64,000 nucleotides of DNA from Phyto melanocephala (lineage: Eukaryota; Arthropoda; Insecta; Diptera; Rhinophoridae). Of the stretch, positions 47,800 to 61,715 are shown in pieces; position 1 is the stretch's first letter, and every line of letters begins with the position of its first letter. The notes beneath the pieces were generated by a model. The model saw nothing but the letters and a program-made list of their open reading frames with translations, searched no databases and had not been told where the DNA came from. Where the stretch lies: positions 106,595,947 to 106,659,946 of the forward strand of contig OW799235.1 in the NCBI GenBank assembly GCA_941918925.1, read 5' to 3'. A program made the position numbers and the translations under genes.

Positions 47800-50700
47800 A
47801 TAGTTAAATAATTATGAAATAAAGAATTTTGACAAAATAAAAAATTTTGAAATAATAAAAAAAAAATCTTAAGTCCTTTCAGAAATCGGCTTCGACAGAA
47901 CGTTTTTGTTCCGAAATGACCTAAGGAAACATTTTTCGGTTTTAGCACAACATCGGCTACAGCGTGCTGATAGGGCGTTATTTTGGTTGTACCCCTAATC
48001 CACACTCTGGAAGGGATTTATTAGAATATTTATAGTATAAATATTTGTCATATTCTTAAACCTGTATTACAATTGATTTAAATTATAACAAATGCCGCTT
48101 GTAAAATTTGCTATATTGAAAAGCAAATAATTGTTTTAAACAACAAAATATTTTCTTTAAATCAATACAATAATACAATAATACAAAAAAATTCAATTGA
48201 CAACTTTAATTCGTTAAATAAATAAATTTCTTTTTCAATTGACCTTGACTTTATGGCCAAATTTTGTTTGCTTCTTTTCTATATTTACAACATTGATTGT
48301 AAACGAAATTTATAAGTAACTTTTAGCAAATTTTTAATGCTATGTCCCTCAGTCTTTAAGCTTAATTGAACAAAAACATTTTATACAATTTTCAATCTTA
48401 CATACACACTTGAAAGATAAGTGGAGTAGTGTATGAAGAAGGAAAAAATTGGATTTTTTCAAAAAGCTTTTATTATTATTGGCATAGTTGGTCATAAATT
48501 TGAAACGAGATTTTAAGTAAATAACTAAAATAATTTCTTATCGTATGTTAGAGCTTCTATTTTTTATAGCAAAAATTCTGTAAATGTTAAGTAATAATTT
48601 AACCGATTTATGCGAATATTTTGTTAGAAATGAGGAGAAAACTATTAATGTATTTAGAGTCTATGATTTCTTTGTGCTTTTGTTCTTCTTGCCAACATTT
48701 TTAAAGCCAAAATAAGAATTTTTTGAAAACCTAAAACTATTTAAATTTGGGTACAACTTAAACTCAGTGTACGTCAGATAAAAGCGTCATGATTCTTTTC
48801 CGAGAACACCACTTATATCTTATTATACTAAACGTCGATAAATTTGCCGATAATCGATATTTCTGTACATAAGTACTGTTTTTTTTCTATTTTATTTAAC
48901 TTGTAAAGGAAATGCGATTACAAGAAAATATGACTTGGGTATATACAAATTTAAAATAAAATTGAAACAAATCTGTTGTCGATGCTATGTATAGTAGCAC
49001 ACAAAAAAGGTGCAAGAACATAACGCAATATGAACTGCTACATAGTTTGAGATGTAGGAAGTGGATCAAACAATAAAAGATTAAACAATTATATGAACAA
49101 TATATTTAAATACACGTTACTGCATAGTTGTAATTGGTCACCTGATCATCAGCTGTTCCTTTCCTAACGCCAAATGGTATACGTTTTCTCCCTTCTTTAA
49201 TAATTAACAATCTTCAAAGTAAAAAGTTATTATTGAAATTACTCTGAAATAAATTCACTTTTAACAGTTATGCCATAGATTATGTTATATTTGTTTTTAT
49301 TATATTTTTTTCTCAAATTTTGTTTATTAAAAATTGTTGAAAATCATAAGATTAAAACTATATTGAATTAATTTACTAGATTATTCGGGATATGCTCCCA
49401 CTAATTTTTGGTTGAATTAAATATTTAATTAAGCAATTGGTGTCAAAAGGTTTCCTGCTTCATTCAAAAACTAAATCAAATTAAAACCAAAAAAATTATA
49501 AGTATACAAAGTAATATTAATTTGAGCTTTTTATTTTAAATTTACTGTAGATCATATATTCTGGCTTAAGTTAATTTTCTTGTTATAAAACTTCCTTAAG
49601 AAAATGAAAAAATTATTTCGATATTAGTCGAGTAAATAATTTGACACAACATTTGTGTTAAAATTTAATTAAATTAGAAAATGGAAAGCATAGTCTGTCT
49701 GCCTTTACATTGAACAATTTTTCTTGCATTAAATATTTTGTCTTTTTAATTGTGTGCGAGAAAAGAGAAGGGAATAAAAATCAGTTCATACTTAAATGTA
49801 CTTGAAATTCGTTTTGTTTTGTCTTTCGTAATTTTAAATTTAGATTTTTATTATTGAAAAGACCTTAAGCTTAAAAAACTATTATATATTAATGTAAAAG
49901 GTCAAAGAAACTAATAGTTAATAATTACAATTTAATTTAATTTAGATAATGTTTTATAAAAAAAAAGTCATAGAATAAATGAACTTGAGCCGATATAAAT
50001 ACAATTTACAATGTTTCATTTCAACAAAGTTACCTTTGCTTAATTTATTTAAAATAAAAAAAATCAAACTTTTGAAAAAATTTCTAACGAACATTTTTCA
50101 TATTTTTTAGTCACGAACGGAAGTGCCGCTCCTTAAAATTAAAAAAAAATCATAAAAAATCAAAATGTCTATAGAAAAAATATAAATTTTTAAACAATAA
50201 ATTCAGAAAAGTCAGGCAAAATTCTTTTAAAAAGATAACTTTTGCATAGTTATTGCATACAAAAAGTAAAACCAACGTGTTCAACGTGTTACTGCGGAGT
50301 AGAGAATAAATCTTTAGAAATTTTCTAAGCCTGTCATTTGATGAAACTTCAGGAATCCAAAATTTCTTCTGCAAAATAACAACTATTTGAAATACATACA
50401 TATGTATGTATGTACATAGCTGTAAGTATATTCATATATTAATAAGCAAAGTAAATATGCTTTTCCCAAAAATTGGTCCCTTAGAATTTGTGGCATTATT
50501 GATTTTATTGAACTTGAAGAAAAAGTAATATTACGAGGTGTTCAAGATATTTAAAAACACAGCAAATTTTACAGCCAAACTTAAAGAAAAGCATATTTTG
50601 GTTGTCAAAAATTCTCATTTCTCAATAATTTGTGTGAAGCAAACCGAAATACCGTGGCAGCAAAGCCTTGACATTGAAAAATCAAATTTTGATAGAGCAT

Positions 50701-52860
50701 TAGGTAGTGACTTTGGCTGCATATGCAACTGTTTCAGGTGTGCTCCTTTAGCGTTGGCGCTAAGAACAACGTTTTGCGCTCTTGTTTAGGTTTGCACGTT
50801 AGTTTGATGTCAGAATGAAGAACCTATAACGTGCAAAAAATCGATATACAACCTGTTTTGTAGTAACAAGTGTCGCTCTCCGACATAATTTGAAAGAGCA
50901 CATCAGCTCAAAGCCTCTTTTTTTAATCATTAAAAGAAACTTAATATGTGAACAAATTGTTAAGAATATTACTTTCATCATTTTTGCTAAGCGCTGGAAA
51001 ACTGATGGAAGAGGTTTAATAGACTTATGCCGTTGTCTTTTCTAGAATACAGTTGCCCTTTTTCTGCCTTTTTTTAAAAAAAACGTCGAGTTTTTTTTTT
51101 AGCAAAACAGGATTCTTTTTAGAGGTAAATTAATTTTAAAATTAAAGATATTTAAACGTCCTGCTCAATGATGAAACCGTCAATTTTAGAAATTTTGTCG
51201 AGATTCCCGTATTCCCGTATGATCGCTAATTATCATTATGTTAGCAGTTTTTTGAATTAAACTCATAACATTTCAAAATATTGGTCAATAAATGCGATTT
51301 TCAAAAACCTTTAATTAAGTACCAAATTTGACTGCGATAAAAATAATCCCCACTTTATGTACAAACCATTCTATAAAGTAAAAGCAGAAAAATGGCGATT
51401 TAAATGCACAAACCACAATTACCAACCGCTACTAAGAGAAACTAATTTTCGAACATTTGTGAAAAGAGCAGATGCCTGTCGACAAAAGTTTGTCTGAAAT
51501 ATTATTCTTTATATTTGCACTCTACTTCTATATCAATTATTTTTACGTAATACTATGAGAATCCGAGTCGAATTGCTAAAAATAATTGTTCTACAGTCTT
51601 TAATGTCTCATTTCTTTCTGTCCGTATGTGTATTTACCCCGCAGATGCAGTAGGTAAGAAATATACTTGTTCCTTCTAACTACAGACTATTTACAAAACT
51701 ATCCTTCTCTCATATGTTAAACTAACGATTTCAACATTAGGTTGTAACTAGTTCATTTGTATAAAGTTTTATACCAGTTTTTATACTAGTTATTGTTAGT
51801 GCTTAATAAGTGAATATAATCGGATAACTCAAGCATCAAAGACTATGAAATTTTTCTTGTCTCAGCTGGAAGTTAAAGCCGGTTTCTGCAGTTTTAAGGT
51901 TTTACGCTCTAACCATTTTATAAACACACTATTACTATAAATTGAGTCTAATAAAATGTTTGTTTGAAAAACAGAGAACTCTTAAATTTTGCGATAGTAA
52001 ATTTTTTATCTTAAGTCAATATTATAGAATCGTTTAAACTAGCTAATTTAGCTAAAAAGAATTTCTTACTTACTACCCGCAACGTCATCCGTGTCATTAA
52101 CATTTCACACGATGTCAGTGGTGAAGTTGTTTGCTTGAAAACATTTATCGTTTGGTAACACTTCCTTCTATTATTATTTTACTGCATCTGTCATCTAATT
52201 CGCGTAGTTGCCATCATAAAACTTATTGAGTTTTTTGCGTGATTGAGTAAAAAATTTTGCTTAAACCCATGAATGTGCAAGTATTATAAAAATCGATTTA
52301 TGACAAAAAAAAGTTGACAGTTTACTCCAACAAATTTCCTATAAAAGTCGTATTCTTTACATTAACTGTAAAAGTATAAATCTAATTCATAGTAAATAAA
52401 TTTAAAACAAAATCTTAAATTATATATTGATATCTGATGAACGACAATATGCTTAATTTACTTAACTAAACAATTCAATTACTTTCTGCGGTTTTATTTA
52501 CTTTTTATCTATGTCTGTCTACCTAGACTAACATGGTGGTACAATTAAGGTTACCAAAGTACTTTTGTTTTGTTAAAGTACTTAAAAGTAACTAAATAAA
52601 TGTGGCAAGCAGATGTTGTAACAGGTGCTAATGTAGTTTAATGAAACAATTTAAAAACATTAAGTGTGACTTTTAATATAATTTTGAAAATTACACACAT
52701 ACATCTTATGAAAAAGAAGCATTATTTTCTATCTATGTGGTTATCTTTTGGATGTGAATTGACTTAAATAATAAAAGTGAAAATCGAAAATTTTTTTTTT
52801 GACATGAAGTTATTTATATATACATATACATATTTGGAACCTTGTTTAAATGAGAAATGT
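47800..52860. other. AT-rich DNA without recognisable gene
   Basis: Nothing supported beyond the 40-bp dispersed segment at 49373-49412 and a palindromic ATGTATGTA cluster near 50393-50415. Open frames at 50150-50401 (minus) and 50538-50789 (plus) show no domain I recognise. The second is less AT-rich and Cys-containing towards its end. Confidence 0.5.
49373..49412 (-). repeat. Dispersed 40-bp segment, copy 2
   Basis: Reverse-orientation match to 30449-30490. Confidence 0.6.
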
Positions 52861-52863
52861 TTA

Positions 52864-53393
52864 ATACCCTGTTCAGACAGATATTTTTAATTGTTTCAAT
52901 TTAGTGTTGATTGAGCAATTAAAATAAGTGTTCGCACACACTCAATTTATCTTAGTCCATTAGCATTTGATAGCTGCAAAAATACGATGTATTGATACCA
53001 AATCAAAAAATGCCTTCTTTTTAGCGTTTTTCCCGTTGATAAAATATATTTACAATTATATTTATACATATATATATACTTATATGTACATATGTATTTG
53101 AATTTATTTAAACATTTTTTTTTTTAAATGTTCATAAAAAATTTTCCATATTCTTAATTTTTATTTTTTTTATTTTTATTTGTTTGACATTAGAGATGCC
53201 ACCATTAGAATTTTCTTCTCACTGAACATACTTCTCAAGAGTTGTGTTTCGAGTTTTAGACAATAAGTGAAACAATTAAGTATATATTGCTCAATTTAAC
53301 AATAATTTTTAGTATGGCAAATTGAGCCTTATTGACCTTTAATTGCGATAATATTATAAATTGACAATTAAGGCGCGTGTGTGAACATAGTAT
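52864..53393. mobile_element. Inverted-repeat element, about 530 bp
   Basis: The left end ATACCCTGTTCAGACAG..TTAATTGTTTCAATTTA mirrors the right end, which reversed reads ATACTATGTTCACACACG..TTAATTGTCAATTTA. Similar ATACTGTGTTCA-type ends occur on diverse insect MITEs. TSD unclear. Confidence 0.55.
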
Positions 53394-53573
53394 AAGATAG
53401 TTTTCCTTATAAAGGGAATTTTTTTAATTTATATTATATATAAAATAAAGAAAAGATAACAGTTACTGAATAAATAGTAAAATTATTAATTGAATTTAAT
53501 AAAATTCTAATTCATAGAGAATTTTTAAAAAATTGTTTAATACATTCTTATATTTAAAATAAAGAATTATTGC

Positions 53574-53675
53574 CGTATTCGTAATAAAATATTTAAGGTT
53601 TTTGACGGCTTATTTGACAGATGTTGTATATAAATTTTATTTTAAATAATTAATTTCTTTTTTAAATACGGCAGT
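53574..53675. mobile_element. Degenerate hairpin MITE, relative of 6.9-kb element
   Basis: GCCGTATTCGTAATAAAATA and GGCTTATTTGACAGATGTTG match the left arm of the 118-bp MITE. The right arm survives as AAATACGGCA. Confidence 0.6.
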
Positions 53676-53679
53676 TATT

Positions 53680-56565
53680 TGCTTACCTTTTTTACTACAA
53701 ATTAAAAATTTCCCAAAATTCTTTTTATAATTTGTCAGGATAAACGTAATTTTCTAAACGATTTATTGAATTAAAAAAACCCCAACATTTAAGTTTTTGA
53801 CTTGTGACACTCCATCTGCAAACAAAGCATATAGATAAGGACATTTATGCAAAATTGTCCTGAAACACACGAAAGGTATTGGATGCGGCAGAAAAACAAC
53901 ACAACAATGACATAAATTTTTGTAGAACTTAAAATTTTGAAAAGAAAAATACATTTTACAGAAAATTATGAGGCATGTGTTAATAAAACAGCATTAAATT
54001 GTATAAAAAAACTTAATAGAAAATTGTATGAAAAACTTTGATGTTGGCGGAAAGAATAAAAAAAAAACAATATAAAGAAATATGTAAAATATAAAACATA
54101 CACCACATCAAAGCCAAAAGTAAGTAGTACATTACAACAGAGACCAGGCTCAGTTATAGAACAAAAATATAGAAGAAAAAAAAAATAGAAAGAAATGAAC
54201 AAAAGAATCATAAATAAGTAACTTCTTTAAGTTGTGACAAATAATGAGGACATAAAATAATTTAATACTAAATTTAATGTTTGTTAGAATAAACATCTTC
54301 AAGTGAGGGTAGACATAAGCGAGTAATACTTAACAAGTTACAAAATAATAGCAACAATGTCAATAATAACTGTCAGGAAGGTGTGATAAGTGTAATAAAA
54401 ATAATAAATTTTGTTTTTGTAAAGGGAAAAGTAGAACGACAGACTGAGTTATTTATTTCAATCACGGAATCTTTCATGTAAAATTTCAATTTCCTATCAT
54501 TTGTCAAACAGATTTTTCTTTCTTTCAAGTGACATATTTAGCGACCTAAATATTCATCTAAAACGCATTCTGTTCAACGTGGAATAAAATGGTGAAAGTA
54601 TACTTTTTAAATAATGATAAAACATTTGTGATAAATGATTTGTTTTTAGGGGGTATTCCAAACTGAACGATAAAGTTTAATGCCTAGAAAACATAGTTAT
54701 TTTTGTAATCATTACTTTTTAGGGAATTATGGAAATTTATGTAAAAAGGCATGACTAGGTATTAAGATCTCCATAGTTACTTTTTAACTGCTTCCCGATT
54801 TTGTTTTAAACAAGATTCACTGAATTTTTTTATATATTTGATTATATGTATTTTTTTAAACTTATTGGGATAATACGTAGAAAACGGTTGAATGATCCTA
54901 TTTTTCCTCTTAAGTTTTGAAACTTGTTAGTAAAAAAGTATCGGTACCCAATTTTAAGCATGCAAATTCATGAGAACTACATAAGTATTAGTTGGGGAGA
55001 AGCTGCCGTGAAGGTAATATCATTTGGCAATTTATTTGCAATATAGAAAGTAATTTTAACAGTATCGCAATACAAATTTGTAATTTTTTTTTTTGGCAAC
55101 AAGGAATATTATTGGTAAGCACAGTTTTGTTTGGTAACTTTATGACTTGGGACTTATATACAACATTGATATAAGCTTTGAACAAATTTCACAACTTACT
55201 GAGCAACTTCAAGAACTTCTAGAAACCGAAATTTCTGATCTTATTATTAGAAAACGTATCATAAGAATTAAGAATTATTTTCAACCAATAATATAGATTC
55301 CAACAAATAAAAGATCCATAATTTTGGTTGCTGTAAATAATTTTTTTTTAATTTTTAGATATTTTTGAGATCTTTTATTAAAATTCTAATTGATATTTAT
55401 TGCTGGAAATACAAATAATAGCTTGAAATATTATAGAAAGAAAATAAGATTAAACTGCTAAAACTAATGTGTATGAAATTCAAATTGTGTGAAAATGTTG
55501 CCTCATAATAAGCTACAGAAAAGTTCCAAGGATACAAAATAACTGAAATCCTCGAAAATTCTGCTATAAAAAATTCAATCTTGAAAGATCTATTCCCAAT
55601 TACATATAATATTTAAAATGAATTTCAATGATCCTAAAAAATCAGGAATATGTTCAAAATTGTACTATATAGAAGAGATAGTATTTTGTGTAAAGAAATC
55701 AACAGCAAAATTTAATTGTTGGTCTCGTTAAAACAATTACAATAACTAAACCGAATTAAGCAGATATAAATCTTTCGTTAAGATGTGTGTGGAGATTCAA
55801 CGTCTTTATACACACGCCTAATAAATTTCATGGATTTTCTAGCAGATGTGACTGTGAAAAAAACTCTGGAAAAATTTTCCAAACTTCACTGAAAACTTAA
55901 AAAGAATAAGAATGAATTTATGATTGGCTTGGAACAATTGCTTGTTTATTTATTTTAGAATAACTATGTTTGATGGTTTTATATTATTTGTATAAAATAA
56001 ATACTAAAAAAGTTTTGAAAAAGTCTACATACACGCAAAGAAAAACAATGGTTACGACATGATTACGATGGTCATATTATATCCTCTATAACAGTATTTG
56101 GTTGCCGAAAACAAGTAATAGTTAGTTAAATTTATTTTATTTCGTCATAGGTTTTGTCACGATAATCAAACGTTTGTTTGAGATTTATCATTTAATGTTT
56201 TTTTTTCGTATAAATTTCGATATGGTTGCGGTTTAAAAAAAGAATGATTTTAAATATTTGGTTCGACAAAAATAACATTATATTCAAAAGCATTTAAAAT
56301 TATCATTATTAAAGTTATCATTAAATAATAGGTGAGACAACAGTATGATTACAAATCAATCAAGCTATAAGAGTTTTTTAATAATAATTTGATTTCAACC
56401 GTTATTCTTCTTTATTATTTTAAAAGTTTGAGATGTCAAAAATGCACAAAATTTTTTAAAAAATTACTTTTTGCTTACTTTTTGGACCTTTTTTTTTTTT
56501 TGTAATTTAAGTGCACATACTAATATTATAAATAAATATTAATAAATTGATGACTCAACTACTAT
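53680..56565. other. AT-rich DNA without recognisable feature
   Basis: No gene or dated element recognised. Purine-rich open frames at 53763-54211 on the minus strand are low-complexity. Confidence 0.5.
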
Positions 56566-56569
56566 TACT

Positions 56570-57015
56570 TTTTAGGTTGGAGAACTCAGCCAGAACAAAT
56601 ATTTGTGTTTTTCATGAAATTTACTTTATTCAAAATATAATCGTTTGGTATTAACTTATGAATTTTGGCATTTAACCGCTACGGCTGGCTTGGATTTCCA
56701 ATTTTCGATGATTTTTATAACGAATATTGTCCTCCAAGTGATCAGTATTTAAAGATTTATTAGCGTAGACTTCACATATCCCCACAAAAAATATTTTAAT
56801 AGCGTTGAATCGTACGACCTTGGAGGCTAATTTACAGATCAGAAACGTGAAACTATGCCGCTACCAAAAGTTACCTCAATTTTTAAGACCACAGCTCTGG
56901 TTGTTCAATTGATGAAAGAAAAAGTCAGTAATAATTGCTGTAAAGTAATCACCATTGACTATAATGTTCTGATTAGCATCTTTTTTAAAGAAGTGTGGAT
57001 CAGTTTATATGATCT
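56570..57015 (-). pseudogene. Mariner transposase C-terminal remnant
   Basis: Read on the minus strand, 57010-56910 gives DPHFFKKDANQNIIVNGDYF then TAIITDFFFHQLN. This is the block after GGIIGPYFF in mariner-type transposases. Downstream a WPPRSYD stretch and a YFLWGYVKS block surround the third catalytic position. LEDNIRYKN and an MPKF-like end follow. Several stops and frameshifts are present, and the second catalytic Asp region is missing. The relative at 2.2 kb shares the same block order. Non-functional. Confidence 0.75.
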
Positions 57016-57019
57016 AACG

Positions 57020-59590
57020 GAGTCTTAACACACACACAGGATAATCATTACTTAAAATATCGATGACGTTTTTTGTTTATTTCTTCTAACTAAAAATGGT
57101 GACAGTAAGAAAAAAGAAACGATTTTTTAAAAGAAATTCTTTACCCAACAACAACGCTTACCCGGATATGACGCTTGAATGTTTGACGAACAATTTTTGG
57201 TCGTATACATAATGGTTAATGCGTTAGTACAAGTTATATATTATATAAATGTTAATAGAGGATGTTGCACTTCTTTTCTACCTTCACTAGATATGTTGTG
57301 TACATTTAGTTCTCATAAAATTAGACAATGAGTAATGGCTTGCTGATGAAGTGTATATCGTTTTTGTATATAATAGATTTGTAACTAAAAACATACATAC
57401 ATGTGTATTCCTTATAATTGTTTAATGCTTAACACAAAAATTCTTTATCACTTTAATTTTAGTCAAAATATAAAAATATATTTGTATGTTTTCTTTAATT
57501 TGAAATAATTTGTTTGAGGCGTTACAATTGAAATATGTGCAAACCCCTCCCCCACACGCCATGAATTGGATATAATTAAGTGTGAGTGTAATTTAGTGTT
57601 GGTATAAAGGTTGTTTTTTTTGTTAATTATATAAAAATCTGTAAATACCATTCTCATGTTCTTAACAAATACTTTATCTTGATTTTAAGACACAGTTATA
57701 GCCAACAATCTACTATCGCATTAGTTTGCTACGTGCCTACTTAGGCCACAATGTGCCTAATGAAATTAACAAAAGCAACTGTTCGTTGTAGTAATTTATC
57801 TCTGTTGATTTAAATATGGGTCAGAATTTTTCATTTGACCTTTGCTTGAAAGCATCAGTAATAGCAGTCAACATTATAAATCATTGTGATTAATTATGCC
57901 ATGAACTTGTTCTGTACTATATATCATGTGGTCTTTTTTTATATTATTAATTTTTATTTATAATGATATGAAATAAAATTTGACATTTATTTTTATAACA
58001 ACAATAATTTGTTATATTTTACGAGGTTTTGCAAAAAACAATAATTTATTTATATGTATGTATTAATAATACCACAGTCAGATCTTTCAGTGGCGCAATA
58101 TATATATATTTTTTTGTTTTAACAAGGCTTATCAGTGTTGTCATGTGTAAAAACATATAAAATTTTTTGAGTTTTTAAAATTTAAAAGATTTTTGCAATT
58201 TTTCCTTTTTAGGATATAAAATTTGTTTAATATGATGCCAGTATTATATATAAATTTTATTTCCCTAGCGCAGTGCTCATAATAGTTCCCAAATGGCATA
58301 TATAATTTGTGTGTGTTTTACTTTTTGCATTTTGCAAAAATTAATTTAAATTCAAGAGCTTGATTTATTATTTAATAACTTTTCCTACGTTTTTTACAGT
58401 TTTATGACTTTATAAATATGCAATACAGTATGTCACGCTAGCGTAAAATGTGATCCCACTTGTGCCGTAAAGTGTTGCCAACTATAGCCAAAATACAGAC
58501 CTGCCTGAATTTAATATGTTTAAAAACAGCCGCCAGAAGTTCAGGTTTGAAAACTTTTTAAGCAATTTTCCGTCTGTCGTTTTTTATTGAATGTGAAGTA
58601 CAATCGATACGAAATATTACTGAATACAATGAAAAACAAATGACAGATCATTACATATTACAAATGGTCGAAACGTCAGTTAAAAATGATATCATCCCTA
58701 TCGGAAAGCATTTTATTGGATAAGAAATTAATTATGTTTTTTAAACTTTCTCGAATTTGTATACCTTGAATTTTCATTTAACAAAAAAGTAGTTAATCGT
58801 TCATTTAACAAAAAAGTAATTAAAGAACTACTTTTTTAGGACAAAATCGCGTTTTTCAAAGGCTTACATATAGAGTGTTTTAAACTTTTTCCCTTATAAA
58901 CCTATTCCTGCAATTGATTAATTTGTAAAATTGTTCAATTATTTTTCCACTTCCACTACTGCATAACCGAAAGCTTTTTCAAGCGATAAAACATTGATTT
59001 CATTTTTAAATTTAACGTTAGTGCTTCGAAAAACTTGACTTTTTTTACTGGGTTTAATAAAACCAGCTGCTACAGCTTTGAAGTTTAAGTCTTATCTTTT
59101 TTTTTCAAAATTGTTATAAACAACTTGTATGTGGCAACTCTGATGCTTGCTGAAATGTATGATAAACTACAAAAATAATAATAACAATTCGTTTAGTAAA
59201 TTGTTTATACGCTCGATTAACTTAATTAATGGTATAGACTTTTCAATGTAAATAAATAGTTTTTATTTTTTGCTTTGCGCCATTATATCGCTGCGGAAAT
59301 AATATAAGAGAAAAATTAAAACAAAAATAAATATAACAAATTCTTGTCATTTAGTGACAGGAAAATGTGAAAATATCAATTATACAAGTGCGATAAAAAG
59401 CTGAGCACATTGGTGGACAAAAGTTAACGCGTTAAGGAAGTTTTGGCGAAGTAATTTAAATGTGTAAAGGGAAGGTTAGCCAACCTTAAAAAAAGGAAAA
59501 AAAAATCATTTTGAAATATACTTAATTATGACACAGCAAACCTATTCAGATTGGTATACAAGAAATTCAGGGGGCTACGTGCTAATGAAA
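57020..59590. other. AT-rich DNA without recognisable gene
   Basis: A direct repeat TCATTTAACAAAAAAGTA at about 58774 and 58800 is the only notable structure. No gene recognised. Confidence 0.5.
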
Positions 59591-59599
59591 ATTAGTAAG

Positions 59600-60065
59600 A
59601 GTGCTATATTAGACCGAGCTGAATCTAATACTCCCTATATCATCATGTACATAGGAAAAATTATCAGCCTAGATTTCAGATTTTATGTTAACGTTTCTTT
59701 ATTATTTTATATATTAACTTCTCAATTTGTATTTTAATATTTTTGACTGTATTCTATTATTCAAGCACTTTTATTTGATACACATATTGACTGAGGTAAA
59801 AAAAAAAATCCGCCATTTTGTTTCAGACGTCATCGTTAGTTTTACAGATTTTTAATATTTTCCTATATTATACTGGCCAAACCCTTTCATTTGCTACCAA
59901 TACCGTAGGGGTGAAAGGGGACAAAGCTGTAACTAATATATTTGGTTCAATTATCCGCAAATTTTCTAGTAAACTGTTTTTTACTGGTCGTGAACATTTA
60001 TTTGATACTCATATTGGCGGTATCAAGGGATTACATTTTGAAATGCCAGGTATAACCCATTTATA
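59600..60065. repeat. Degenerate DINE-1-related relic
   Basis: GTGCTATATTAGACCGAGCT then GAATCTAATACTCCC resembles a decayed left hairpin end. CCGCCATTTTG and CCCTTTCATTTG motifs recur in the relics at 20.9 and 36 kb. Open frames inside are chance. Confidence 0.35.
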
Positions 60066-60341
60066 AATAGATTGACATTCATTTTACAGTAGCCGCCATC
60101 GTGGATTTTAGTATTTTTAATAGTTTATACGCTTTTCAAGTCCATACATTTGATATCCTTATTGACTCTCTCGGTTGTACAGAAACTGAAAATAATCGAT
60201 TTTTATTTTTAAATTTTATGATAAACACCGAGGCAACTGTATGTTGGTGTGTTAGTTTTGAACAGATTTGTTAGTTTTTTTCGAAAAAAAAATTCTAAAT
60301 CACGTTTTATAATTATGTAAGTGTCGTTAGGAATTAAAAAA

Positions 60342-61074
60342 TCTATATATATAAAAGTGAAACTCTGTGTGTTTGTGTGTGTGTTAGCTATAGACTCCGA
60401 AACTGTAAAACCGATCGGGCTCAAACTTTGGTAAGTTGTTGAACACATACCAGGAAGTGTTTACGGGTGGAAAAAAGTGGGCGAGGACACGCCCATAAAA
60501 AAATAGTTATGTTTTTAAGCTACTTGCACTTGACCGATTTTTCTGAAACTTTGCACACATATCGAGCTCTCATGACTTAATAATTTTGTGGTTAGAAAAG
60601 TGGGCGGGGCCACGCCCATAAAAAAAGTTTTAATTTTGAGGTACTTCCACTGGACCGATTTTCCTGAAACTGTGCACACATATTGAACTGTCATTACTTT
60701 ACAATTTCGTGTTTAGAAAAGTGGGCAGTGCCACGCCTATTAAAAATGGTTATAATTTTCAGCTACTTAAGCTTTACCAATTTTTCTAAAACTTTTCACA
60801 CACATATTGAAGTCTCATTGTTATACAATTTCGTGATTAGAAAATTGGGCAGGGCCACGCCCATTAATAGAGATATAATTTTGCGGTACTTGCTCTGGAC
60901 CGATTTTTGTGAAACTTTGCACACGTATTGAGTTGTCATGACTATATAATTTCGTGATTAGAAAAGTGGGCATTGCCACGCCCATTAAAAAAGGTTATAA
61001 TTTTTAGTTTTTTGCACTTGATATTCAATTTAAATTCATTAAGGGGCGTAGCAACGCGTGCCGGGCTTTTCTAG
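60342..61074 (+). mobile_element. Non-autonomous Helitron, copy H4
   Basis: Starts TCTATATATATAAAAG after an A and ends GCGTGCCGGGC..CTAG before a T. Five internal modules (near 60477, 60600, 60720, 60843 and 60966). The 5' GT repeat (TGTGTGTTTGTGTGTGTG) is longer than in H1. Confidence 0.87.
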
Positions 61075-61139
61075 TTTATTTATAAAACTGAAAGATTTGA
61101 TGCATTTTAATAATTTTAATTTATAAAAAATTTAAATTT

Positions 61140-61535
61140 TTATATATATTTCCTTAAATTATTTTTGCCTATAACTTTGGTGGTTAGTGATCGATTTGTC
61201 CAACATTTCTCACAAATATCTTTAGAGGCTTGTGTTATATACAAATAGCCACAAAGGTGTCTAAAAATTATCCTAGAGCTAAAAAATTTTAGTTTTTTGG
61301 TAAGGCAGTCGTGTTCACTTGCTTATATGGAAAATTGTACTGATTTTCAATAGTAATCTGTTCTTATATATTTCTGATATTTTGATACCACATGCGGGTC
61401 TAAACAATTTCAGAAGGCTTCAAAAAACTAATATCAACATATACACGGACGGAAGGAGAGATGAGCTTTGCTCATGTAAGTATTAAAGAAATTTCATATA
61501 TACCCTTACACTCTGTAAAGAGTATAAAAATGTGT
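61140..61535. repeat. Degenerate DINE-1-related relic
   Basis: Ends in CACGGACGGAAGGAGAG and a TATACCCTTACACTCTG / AGAGTATAAAA hairpin, the arrangement typical of this family's core end. Confidence 0.45.
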
Positions 61536-61715
61536 TACCAGTTACAAGTTCAGATGAGAGATAGTGATAATGATGAGATGATCATCTATATAATTTTATG
61601 ATAAAGGGTCCGCCATCTAACGTTTTTTTTCAACTAGTGCTTATTTCGTGAATGGTAACACTTAGCTCATGTCTGGTTTGACAGATAATTAATTTTATCT
61701 TTCCGCTGAACGAAT

